Shown piece by piece: positions 35,153-47,900 of a stretch of 64,000 nt of DNA. The number at the start of each line of letters is the position of its first letter. The stretch's first letter is position 1. A program made the position numbers and the translations under genes. Below the pieces are notes generated by a model. That model had not been told where the DNA came from. It worked only from the letters and a program-made list of their open reading frames with translations, and made no database searches. The stretch is from Clytia hemisphaerica (lineage: Eukaryota; Cnidaria; Hydrozoa; Leptothecata; Clytiidae): the NCBI GenBank assembly GCA_902728285.1, contig CACVBU010001358.1:868001-932000 (forward strand). Reading direction: 5' to 3'.

Positions 35153-37594
35153 ATAAACCCCCTCTAATGGGCATTTTGTTTTAGTCTAATACCTCAAAAG
35201 TCGCATACACCTGCAATTATTTTCATTATCCGGCAGACGATTATTGAATAAAGGGATTGGATAAACATGAAAACTTCCTATCATCATTAAATACGAATTG
35301 TTTGATTATTCAATTTTCGAAATTAGTGTAAAGGAAATCTCGTGTACAAAATACTAAATATTTTATAGCCTTTGCCAAACTTTCTGCTCAGTTCTACGAA
35401 TCTACTGTCTACTAAATTGTACATGAATAAACTTATAAAATATTAAAAGCCTTCACGGAGAGAATTTCATTGATATTCTTATTAAATTATCCTAAATAGG
35501 GCGCATTTATTATTCCAATAGAAGTTTTACACGTCTTTTTTATAAGAACACGTAAAGAACATTTTAAGGCTTGCCGACTCAAAAACACCCGTTTTCTTAG
35601 GGAAATGGGTATAAAAATGGTCACAAAATGGTGAAAATAAGAACATTTTAAGAACATTTTTATGCTTGAAACCCAAAAAAGTTAAGAACATCCCAATGCT
35701 TCAAAAATTTTGTATGTTGTTATTCCAATAGAATTTTAAAAATGTCAGAAAGTAGCATGGTGATTGATTCAACCTCTCTCCCAGTAACCCCTCATTTTTT
35801 GGGACGAGATGGAGTTTTTACAAGCTCTTATTTGATTTGGTTGGTCGTTAACCAGTAATAAAACAATTTTGTTACTTTTTCTAAAGAACGCGTCATTTTT
35901 ATTACTTCAAATGACCAATTATTAAAGTATCTTATAAAAACTCCATCACATCTGCATTTTTTATGAATCTTTTGAAATTGAAAAGCGTAAAGTTGACATG
36001 TAACATGTTTATTTGCTGTTCGGTGCGGATAAGCGAGAAGTAAGCAAGTTTGCGAATTCCAGTGGAGAAACTCCGTGGAGTTTGAAACAGGTTTCGTCAA
36101 TATTCAATTGTTTAAATTCCAGGCAACTACTTTTCACCCCCAACAAGTTTTCACCAGGGCTTACATTTTGGTGTCAAAACGGTTATTTTTATGCTTATGA
36201 AACTCAGGTGTGTTACTGTAAATCCTGAATTCATTCAGTCCAATTTCAAGTAAATAAAGAGAAAATAAACCCAGTAAAGGGTCCTAAAGGTCCTAAAGAT
36301 GAAATCGAGCTGATAATTTTTTGGTGAGATTATTCAGTTCGCAAACATTGTTAGGCGTAGTAACCCTTGAGATAAAATATTACTTCTCACAAGGTCTCGA
36401 AAGTAACTTGATAATGATAGCTAGTTTATGCAAGTGTAAGAGAAATGCATATGCGGTTCGCTTCCTTAATCTTCTATTTTCATTTCAAAACATAACAGAA
36501 CACAACATCACTCACTAATTACTTTCCTGTACAAATAATAACAATCTTTAATTGGTTAGGTTAATTGCTAATTGGCCTTTTGCTTCACTACTGCTTCACT
36601 ACTTCACTAACATCATTGTGTTTGTGAGAATAGTCTGATGGTGCTTGTATGAGGATTTTTCTTCAATTTGTGGTAGAAAAGAAATGTTGAAGTTTAGTTT
36701 CTTTTTGAGATGTGAAAGTTGTTTTTTGACCAATTTCTGACGATGTCTGTAAGTCTGAAAGATTGACGAAAAATACTTTGACAGCCCTGTGACCAAATCA
36801 GAGCCGGCCCGGAGGAAGAAATTGGAACTCCACCGGGTCACTGAGGCAGGGATGTTTTGAGAATTTGGAAAGTCCAGATAAAACTGTTTCGCTACGGTTG
36901 ACGTGTTTTGGTAATGGCGATTCTTTAAGTCAAGCTTTCCAGAATTTTCAAGTGCCACGGTCCTTTTTTCAAAGTTGTTTAAGAAAATCACTAGTTCAAA
37001 CTTCAAAGACTTATATCTCCGGATCTAGAAGGAATTAGAAGCTCGTCCATAGTTTGTTGGATAGCTTAGCGTCTCTTCTTTCTTTTGGGCGCGGACCTGA
37101 CTGAAAGTGTCCAGTATTAAAACTTCAAATTAATTCGCTAGAGGACGAATCAAGCAAAGCAGGGCCAAATTTGGTCTAAATTTTGCATTTTTTGACTTTT
37201 TGGCTTAAAATCTCGCTGGAAAGACTCACTTTTGATTTGTTTTGTTTGAACATAGCCCAATCAAATTCCTACGAGTTAAACCAAAAATGACGATTTCTAA
37301 CTTCGCCCTCCTATGTAGCCCATGTCCAGCATTGACACTTAAAGGGTTAAGACTGAAACTGTGAATACTGTTGCAACTGTTGGTGGATCTTCTTATAAGT
37401 TTTCTAGAATTGGATACAGGGGCGGAAATGCCACAAAATTTTATAACTTCTAATTTTATATTTCTTCATTTTTCACGATTAACAAAAGTTGTCAATACAA
37501 TTGAGAGTTGAAGATAAATAAATATTTATTTTTTAGATCTTTAAAACAAGTAATATTTTTACGATGCATCAATTCTGACATTCTCAAATCGTGG
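35153..37594 (+). promoter_or_regulatory. Upstream region of the receptor gene; no clear core promoter
   Basis: This stretch precedes the receptor start codon and should contain its promoter and 5' untranslated sequence, but no convincing TATA or initiator pattern stands out. TAAATAAATATTTATT at about 37516 is merely AT-rich. A 135-codon minus frame at 36599-37006 overlaps an AC-rich MITE-like end (CACCGGGTCACTGAGGCAGG near 36831) and shows no domain. Confidence 0.35.
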
Positions 37595-38920
37595 ATGATG
37601 GTGGGGACTTGGACAAAGCTTATCATTACTTTCTGGTGTTTGGTGGTATTAAGAGGCCAACAAGTTCCTCTTGATCCAGACGGGTAAGTCGTGCTTTATA
37701 ATTCACTGGTGGTGGAGCCAGTGATGATTTTATTTTTGCACATTTGATCCACGCTGTTATATTCTACAGTGAGATAGTATACCAATTTAGACAACACTAT
37801 TCAATTCCTTATTTTCAGGTTCAAAGTGTGCGAGGGGACGGTGTCGTATAAAACAACACGTCGTGTATCCACCACTGTCTCTTACGCTAGAGAATATAAA
37901 ACGTGCTCATTAACAAGTCTATGGGGCGGATGTCTGTTCTGGGCACACAAACATAAATACAGGTATTTATAAAAATACCATTCTGCTGACACACAACGTT
38001 TTATCAACGTTCATACAATAGGACGTTACGAACGTTAGATGAATATCCAATATTTCCCAACTGGTCAGTTTATTAAGTAAGTCTGCCACCGCAGTCGGAG
38101 GCGACCCGAAGGCTCCTCTTTCGATAGCTATCTACCCGAAGGTATGGGAGGGCGCCACTTTTTCTCCCTGGATTGCTCTACTTACCCTTGATCCTTCTCT
38201 TGATTGCTGAGCATCAAGCAGAGAGGCATGAAGGTCTATTTTGGAAATCTTTGGTATGACCCGGCTGAGGGTTGAACCCACACCGTAGCCGAATGCTCTA
38301 CCACTGCACTACGGTCAGTTTAAGTTTTCAGCATTGACCACCAGTAAACCTCCTCATCGGTACCTTTTTTATTTTGCACCTCGCTATGTGTACCGTAGCA
38401 TGAAGGTAGAGCATCCAGCTACGGTGCGCAAGGTTGTGGGATCGATCCCAGGGTCATACCAAAGATTTCCAAAATGGTACTTGATGCCTCTCCACTTGAT
38501 GATCAGCAACTAAAGAGACGGATCAAGGGTAAGTGGGGAAATCCAAGGAAAGGAGTGGCGCCCTCCCCTACCTTCGGGTAGACAGCTATACGAAAAGGGA
38601 GCCTTTGGGTCGCCCTCGACTGCGGTCGCAAGCTTACTTACTTATGTGTACCGTGAGTATTATAAAGCATATCTCGGTTCGATTCGCGAGAGAACAAAAG
38701 TATCATAGCAAACTGATACAATTTCTTACAGACGAAAAGTTGCAGTTGTTTTAACAATAGACGATGAATGAGAAATCGTGTGTTAATCAAAAAATCATTT
38801 TTCATTTTCCCCGTAGAACAGCATATAGAAAGGCATACAGATCGGTGCACGAGGTAGCCTATCGCAAAGAACATATTTGTTGTCCTGGATGGAAGCAACA
38901 AGGAGATTCTTGTCCCATCC
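37595..38920 (+). CDS. Exons 1-3: signal peptide and EMI domain
   Basis: Two ATGs in tandem (37595, 37598) open a hydrophobic leader ([15 protein letters not shown]), cleaved probably after the Gly/Gln. The EMI domain follows: KVCEGTVSY, an S/T- and R-rich stretch, [11 protein letters not shown], then across intron 2 [19 protein letters not shown] and [15 protein letters not shown]. The CCPGW signature near the end is diagnostic of EMI. Intron 2 holds two tRNA-derived SINEs head to head. Confidence 0.88.
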
Positions 38921-41900
38921 GTAAGTGGAAGCATGTTTTATCCTCGAATGAAATATTCCTCTTGATTCATTTCGTGACTTAACTTACTTTCGGTCAACAA
39001 TCCAAAAGTTCGTGCAACAATCAAACGCGCGCGAAAATAACAAAAAATTAAATAGTGTTGCTGCGGTACACCCACTTTGGAGTAAGACAAACCAAGCTTG
39101 CGCTTTATCCACGAAAAACTTCTCACGGAGTCTTTTTTAGAAGGTACGTTGACTATTGCAAAGAGCTCAGATCAATGTTTCTTTCTACTAATCTTTAGAC
39201 TCATTGTTCAACTAAAATCTCGGTTAAAATCTATTGAGAATTTTGGTTAATTCCTCGTTTTTAGCAATTTAAAGTTCGGGCAAGAAAGTCGCTTTTGAGC
39301 TAATTGATAAATTTATTCGAATATTTCAACTCGGGAGGGGTCTATAGACTTATAGGCTATACTCTGAGCGCTATTGGACCATTCTTGAACGTTTGGATCC
39401 TCAGATACTAAGCTCGTAAATCTTAAGTCTAGCGTTTAAACTCAGAGTTAAAACTCTACCCTTTCAACTTAATTTAGAGCGCTTCCAAATCGTTTGTGGT
39501 TGTAAGATTTCGGGGAATTTCCCTTTTTTCTCAAATATTATGACTTTGATTGTACTTTAGTACTGTGGTTAATTGTACTCAACACAAAACTTTTCAAAGA
39601 ATTACATTTATGTTCATTGGGAAACTCTTTTGAACTCTTTACAACGTTCAATTCTCGTCGGCAGCCAAAAAATCGTTCAAATCAGTTAAAATTTGAATGA
39701 AATTCAGCCGAGCAGTACTAAAAAGTAAATCGTACAAAAACTAGAATCATACCTTTCAGTGTTGCGATAACATTCCCATCATTGCTTTCTATTAGCGGTT
39801 TGTGAAAGGCCGTGTGAACATGGAACGTGTATTTCGATCACCGACACCGACAACAACGAGAAAAATATCTGCCAGTGTGACCAAGGATGGAGAAAGGAAG
39901 AAGACACATCATCATGTGACAAAGGTAGTGCTCACACCTACAAAATTAAAAAAATTCAACTTTAATGAAAATAAATCTTTTTATAATAATTATAATCTTT
40001 ATTTGCCGAATTGAACTTTAAATAGATAGCATTATTTCCTATGTTACATTAAACTACGTCGAAAAATGCATTTGAAATTTTCGATTTCCCATTTTGAGGT
40101 CAAAATTTGTTATGTATATTTGGTTAACAGATGGAGCCAGCATCCGTTGCTATAGGTTAAGAGGAAGCACAATTTGATTTGTACGACAAAGTGTTTCTTT
40201 AAAACGGGAATAGATAACCTTTATTATCAAAATGTCTGTTCCCTCCTCTTAACATCACACCTGAAAATCCGAAACTATGCTCCTGGTAAATTTATTCTCT
40301 TCCTAATTCAACTTCAGATATCGATGAATGTGCGACATTGAACGGTAATTGTGACCACATCTGCCAAAACACTGATGGAAGTTACGTTTGTAGTTGCAGG
40401 AGTGGATATAAAGTTTCATCAAACCCCAAAAAATGCGAAGGTATATTTTTCGGAACACAAGACAAAGGCTTTGGAAACGACACCGTCTTAACAAGGATAT
40501 AGCGGGAATCTAGAGTACTACCTCAATGACATTATAAGGATAAAAACGTTCTTCAATTTTCTATAACGCAGGATATCTCGACTGTCAACTCCTTTTTGAT
40601 CAAAATCCTTCAGTCTTTGGAGAATCACGATTATTTTTTCTTGTATTTTACACTTTAAGATATCAACACTCCTTTTAAAACCCTCAACATATTTTCCTGG
40701 TATACTACTGTTCAGAAACCATCAAGAATTTAGCCAACAATAAACCATGTGTAGGATCCTAGCATGTTTTTACTCATTTCCCTTGACCAAACCTTGATGA
40801 AACTCTTCAGACTCTCGTAATATCTATACACCCTTCAGATATCAACGAATGCTTAGCCAACAACAAGACATGCATGTGTGTAGACCAAGCATGTACTGCC
40901 ACGTGCAAAAACATCATTGGCAGCCATCTCTGTGAATGTTCAGTTGGTTTTCATACTGTCAATAACAGAATTTGCCAAGGTAAGCTTTAACAAGGACTAT
41001 CTAAAATTTAGGAACTTTTTGACCCCACGGAAGGGGATACTAGTTTTGGATCTGAAGGGTTTAAAAAAGAGATCCTTATGGCTCACACACACCCGACATC
41101 CCCCTCCGGGTTCTTTTTAGACTTTTGATGAGCATCAGAGCTCTCTTATTCTTTTTAGCTACTGAGGATATAATCGTAGAATATAATTTTCATCCTGACC
41201 CAAAACCTAAAAACAATGCCTAGTATTTAATGTAAAGGCTTTCGCACATTATAGGTATAAATAAAATTTAGAAACTTTTTGAAACAATGTTTCATGCACG
41301 TTGGATTCATACCATGCGTCATACACCCTTAGCAGTGGGGTTGAGTTTAAGAGGTTTGGTAATGAATTTACAAAAATATGTTGCCAAAATTCTTTGTATG
41401 TAAGGATGACAATGCAACGATCATTTCAGACATTTTGACGGCACTCTAGTAACACCAGTATCTATATCCAAATGATTGATATAAGAGATATTAAGGTGAA
41501 AATGTTCTTTCAGATACGAATGAATGCTTAGTGAACAAAGGAGGATGTTCAGATATTTGTGTCAACGAAGAAGGGAGATATCATTGCCAATGTCCTACTG
41601 GTCACCAGCTCAAACAAGACAACAAAACGTGTGACGGTATAGTATACTTTATGTATAACGTGAGATGTTCCATTTGACGTGAGATGAAAATTTCGAAACG
41701 AGATCCGAAAATTGGTTCTAAAAATCAGAAATTCGAGGAAAATTCTCTTCGAAAAAGTCAGATAATCGGAGCATGGTAAGCCTTATGTATAAACCTCGTT
41801 CTCCACGTTTTTGCAATATAGAAAAGTTTTATCGGAGCCAAGGCTCTTTTTCTCAAAGTATTCTCACACCCCTGTGTCACAGACCCGGTGGACCCCCCCA

Positions 41901-44900
41901 CCCCGGTGGAAAAATAGGCCAAAAAATCGTCCCCGGTGGAAAAAATATCCTACAATTTCAACCCCACTGCGAAATTGCTCCATGATTTTATCCCCATTGA
42001 AAACTGAATGTAACAAATTGCACTCCAAAACCGTCCCCACTGGAATTTTCGAGCTGGAAACAATAGATTTTCTATCCCCATTGGCATTTTGATAGAAATT
42101 TCCATCCCCACTGAGGGAAAAAGTTCTACCGGGGCACTGAGTGAGACAGGGATGTATTCTCTCTTATGGTCTGAATAGCACAATATGAACCCTGACCTTG
42201 AAAATTATTGCAAGGTTTCTTGTTAGATTCAGAAACTGCGTTCTGGATTGACTCTCGTTAATTCGAACTCGAATGACAGTATCTTATTTGTTCGAATAAC
42301 AGAGAGATTTGAATTATAGAGAGTATTTTAAGAAGGCTTCTCCCCAACGGGAACTGAGAATAAGTTCATATTATAGAAATATTCGAAAAATAAGCGACAG
42401 TCGACTGTAACTCGAAAGTGTAGATTCGTCATATCAATTCAAAATCTCGTTTTCAGACATCAATGAATGCTTGACACAGAATGGAGGTTGTGCACATCAT
42501 TGTAATAACACAGATGGAAGTTTCGAATGTTATTGTCGTGAAGGATATTTCTTGGATGCTAACAAAAAAGATTGCTCAGGTCAGAAATGATTTTCTTTAT
42601 TCGCAGAGTCTCTATAACTCGAATGTCTCTTTAAGTCGAACACGTCTTTCAATCAAAAAAGAAAGCGTTTTCAAAGAATGTTTTCAATTTGACCAGACAT
42701 TGTGGTATGTGGTTGCATTCAACCAACTCTACGCTCATAATGAGCTATATGCTTTCCCACGTAGTTTGTGCAACACCACTATGTGTAATGGTATCTGTGT
42801 CTCGCGTGAACTGAACTAACAGTGTCTGGGTAGCAGTTCTTAGCAAAAAATGAACCTACTTCGCACTTATGTTATGTAATATCATTCAATTCGACTACAG
42901 ATCATAACGAATGTGCCACAACAAACCATGGATGCCAATACAAATGTGAAAATACACAAGGTGGATATATTTGCACATGTCCAAAAGGATTCGAATTGGA
43001 CAAAAACAACAAGAATTGTATTGGTAAGTTAAAACTTAGTCTCTTCAAACTTAACCTTAAAGATGTTGCTTTTTATAATAGAGAAAAGGGGCGCGCTTCT
43101 TATGCTAACAAAACCAACAGATAAATTTCTAAAATTTTGTGCTCGCGTTGTACGGGAGGGAGAACAAGTTGTTATTCTCTTTGTTTAAAAGTTAGTTCGA
43201 TATCTTCTGCTAAAGTTGGGATTCACAAGGGATTTACACAAAAAAAACAACCTGGGACCTTTCAAACATTTTGACATTTCGACAGTATTTCATATTTACA
43301 AAAATCTTTCCCAGATATCAACGAGTGTGAGGTCATCGTCGTGACGTCATCAGGTCGTAACACCACCATAGCAGATTGTTCATCAGGGTGTTTGAATTTG
43401 AATGGCACATATAAGTGCACGTGTCCACCTGGGTGGTTACTGTTGCATGATGGGAAGACTTGCGCAGGTAAAGTAATGGTTTCATTAGTCTGATTTAAAA
43501 GCTAAGCTTTAGAAATATTTTTTAGAAGCTTCGACTTATGAAGTTTGATTTAGGAAATTTTGACTGAGATATTCTACGTAAAAAAATCTTTGTAGAGAAA
43601 AGACAAAAGTTTACTAAGAATTTGAAAGAGAAATAGATTAAAATCACTGACCTTTATATATCCCTGGACCAAGTTACTCAATCCCGGCCAAACAAAAATT
43701 TTTGAATAGAAATTGAGATCTCAACACAAAACTCAACATCAAGTAGACACCATTTTAAAAAATGGTTTAATTTTTTAACTTTATATTCATTCATTTTTTG
43801 GTCAAATTATTTGAAATTTAGATTTCGATAGTAACCAATATTTGAAAAAAGGGAATACTCTTTTTCTTTTCAGATTATGACGAATGTTTACTAACAACAA
43901 GACCATTGTGTTCGGACACGTGCGTCAATACTATTGGTTCTTATAAATGTATTTGTGCTGATGGCTATCGACTGGCTGACAACAAGAAAGATTGCCAAGG
44001 TGAGTTTTATGTTTCTTTGGAACAAAAGTGCTCATAAAGTTGAACATTTTTAGACTTGAAACTCAAAAAGTTACGAATATTTGAAGGAACATTATATTTT
44101 GAACTATTTCAGATCTTCTAATCTTATATAAAAGAAAAGTGTATTTGCGACGGAGAATGGAAACAATGGTTTAGTAGCCTTTGTAATTCACTGGTTTCCT
44201 TCTTTTGAATCTTTGAAATATTTCAATTTGCAGGAGAGCCATGTGTTTTATTACCACGGTTAGAAAACGGTGACTCAACGTGCTTAAGTGGAATAACTGG
44301 CACCAATTGCTCTTTCTCGTGTAAAGAGGGCTTTGAATTGATCGGATCAGAAAGAAGACAGTGTATGCCAAGCCATAAATGGAGTGGTACGCAAACAGAA
44401 TGTAAAAGTAAGTTTACACTTTGTTGGGGAGGGAAGAGTTGAAAAATCGCCAGCTGAGGGAACCAATATTTTAGTCAGAATTATGAAATGATTTCAGTAA
44501 TAGGGATTTGAATTAGAGAGTTAAGTATTGACTGTATTTCCTTATATTGAATCGCTTTATTTGAATTACCAGGACTTTCCTGCGATGCACTGGATCCACC
44601 TTTCTACACTTCACTCCGTTTACCGTGTGACCACATCTACCAATCAACATGTCATTTCAAGTGTAAAGAAGGATATTATCAATCGAACACAGATTCTACA
44701 AGATCTTGCATGACCAAAAAAACTAGCAATAATAATGTGATGATGCAATGGTCTAACGAAGACTTGAAATGTTTAAGTAAGTAATAGAAAATTTATGATG
44801 CAATGGTCTAACGAAGACTTGAAATGTTTAAGTAAGTGATAGAAAATTTATGATGCAATAAGAGACATCAAAACGGGCATCTTTGAACATCAATATTTGA

Positions 44901-47900
44901 ACTCACAAATACTTTTCAATATTTTATTGCTCAAAAACTCCACAACTCGGAGATATTATCATCCAAATGTACAGCAGGTTCTAGCCTATCTCTATCCCAG
45001 CATGCGATTTTTTATCACTCTGGAACGTTGCCGTGGCAAACGTGTTTGTACAGGCAAAGCAGGTTCTAGTTTTTTTTAACTTTTTTTATTCGAATCGTTC
45101 TATAATTAGAACTAATTGCCAGTCCCCGTCTCTGGTAAAATCTTTTCACAATAGTTCGAACAAAGAAGATTCGTTTCAGTTTGAATTTACAAGGAGACAA
45201 AGTCATCGGAATGGATTATTCAAACAAGCTAAAAATGAAATCTGATTATAGACTAGTATTCAAACTTTCGTTCTAGGATATTCTTCGCCGTGTGATCCGA
45301 ATCCATGTTCAAATTCTGGTGTTTGTAAACAAAACGGGGATGCGTTCATCTGCTATTGTTCCGCTAATTTCACAGGCGCCCGATGCCAAACGCCCACACG
45401 CCCTGAACCCATCATTACTGCAACAACGCAAGGGATTTTTTACTCAAACGCTGTTTCTTATACTGGAACAATCAAGAAGTTATGCAATGAAGAAACAATC
45501 GAGAATTTAAAATTGAAAGTGTCAAGTAACATCAAATTTGATGAGAATTCATTTACGAATGGCATTGTGGGTGTTCAAGCAATCGGTTCTGATGCTCGTT
45601 TCCCAGTATCGTTATCAGGTGGAACATTCAATGATGATGGATTTGTTGCCAACGAATTGGTGAATCCAAAATACGTTCAAAATATAGTCACAACCTCCAA
45701 TGACCAATGTTTGGCTGATCAAGAACCATCAAGCTATTTACCAGAAATCTTACAAACTTATAAACCCTTCACACTGACCTTTCTTGAAGCATTTAATTCG
45801 AAACTACCCTACTGGATTCATATAATATCTAATGGTATCGCTTTACAGCCTGCTAGTTTTAACCATACAGATGTTACAGCATCGTTAAAGAAAGGTGAAC
45901 ATTTAGACCAAGACGATTCTTGTTTCGCTGGATTTAAAGTCTCACCTGACCACGTGTATTACGTATACAAGCCTACAAAAGAATTTCTATTGACTCTTCC
46001 TCTTGGGGATGGTAAAGCAATCAGGAGAGTCTGCTTTATCGTCGACTTAACATCATCCACAGTTGTCGTTACAGGCAACTTCCAAAATATCAAAGATGTC
46101 TTGATTACACATTTGTTAGTTCCGTTTGGAATTAATTCGGGTGATATTAACTATTTCGGATATGAAAATCAAAATCAATTATTGTTCTCCGGTGCTACTC
46201 GACCTGTATTTGTTGATGGCAAACTAGATATTTCTGTAGATTTGAATGGATATTTCAAAATGGATGCTCCATTGCCAGATTTATATTCTTCGAATTCGAA
46301 AACCTCCATCAGTACAAACAAGGCTATGACCAATATCAACATCACTTTTGAAGCATTAAGTCAGACAGAAAAACTTGAAATCACAGATACTAAAAGTGAC
46401 ACAAGGATTGAAACAATAAGTTCAGATGTATCGACTGGTATGTGTCAAACTTCCAGAGTTTTAACAAGCACTCTTGGAGCTTACAACCTCAAATTACCAA
46501 CAATTCTTAAGAAATTCATCAATTTTGTCAAAGAAAAAGATTTGAAACTGACACTAAAAGACATTAGTCAAGGCCACACATCAAAACCATCCGTCGGAGT
46601 AAATGACCAACAAGAGTTACAAAAGGCAATCACAGAGTTTGATAACGATCTAAAATACATACAAGGTCTGAAAGGAATTAGCTCAAAAATCAAGTCACAA
46701 CATGAAGCCCTAATAAAAGCTCAAAATTCCATAAGTACTTCACTTAAAGGATTCCAAAACTCGTTTGCTTCAAAAGCAGCATCACAAATTGTCAAAGAAA
46801 CATCAAATCTTCGGCAAAAGTTATCGGAAGTAGAGCATCAGCTATTTTACTTCTCACGCAATTACGTCATCGAAAACCAAGGACAAGAGATAACTTCCGT
46901 TGCACAATATGCACAGAGAATCGAAAAGGTTGTTAAAGCTTTGGGAATGTACACAGTGACAACTGATAAAACAGGGATACGCACACTACTTGAATTAGAA
47001 GGCTCTGGTGATTTTTGTATCTCTCCAGATAGTTGTTTCTCAGGTGGAAATATTACTTTGATTGCTGGCAAATATCTAAATTCTTGTTCCAGTGGAAAGA
47101 TAATCATGCCAACTGGAGAAGATGATTTGGTGATCTTATATGAAGTTCCAAATGATGTGTACATTGGTTCAACTTTCAAGGTCTTGTCTGGTGAAAAGAT
47201 ACAATTAATTATACCTAGTATGGGAGATGACAAAGATGTTTCACTGACGTTCAAAGGTAAGCGAGGATTTGATTTCATTACATTCTTTGATCAAAAATGA
47301 AGGAAATTAGAATAATCGTAGCCTGTACCACACTCTTCTTTGCTGACTGAAAAGATAACCGTAAACCATAACAGACCGACCTACGGCAAGTTTTTTTCAA
47401 AATATAAAAAACGCCTGTGGCGGTGGGTTGGTGTACATAGGCTAGAATAATAGGTAAGCTAATTACCGAATTTCCGGTATTCCAATACTCGTCATAAAAT
47501 TTTTGGCCGGTATTTAAAAGATTTTTTGCCGGTACGGCAGTATTTAATGAACAATTTACATGTATCTCGGTATTTTGTATCTTTGGAAGATTTTACATTC
47601 TATTCTTTTGTTCTTACAAAGGCAATTGGGAACTAGCTGGTATGTCTTTCCAATCAAACGTTAAGCTGAACACAGCAACTGGAAAATTCCAAGTCAAAGA
47701 CACCATAAAGATTCTCAATGATAACGTAAAAATCGATATAACAAATGAAGATAATGATTTTTTGTCAATCAATGGCGACTTTGATACCAGTAATTTAACC
47801 AAAAACATATTGACCAAATTTAAAGAGATTGTTAGTGACAGGAAAAAACGTTTTGAATCTGAAAAGGCGACCATCCAAAGGGAGCTCAAAACAATGAAAG

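Noticed and set aside
36599-37006. 135-codon minus frame upstream of the receptor
   Set aside because: Part of it overlaps a MITE-like end, composition is not protein-like, and no domain is visible.
44797-44831. Second copy of the exon 13 end as a separate coding exon
   Set aside because: It has no acceptor, and extension into it from exon 13 meets an in-frame TAA.
46862-47278. 138-codon minus frame
   Set aside because: Antisense shadow of exon 14.
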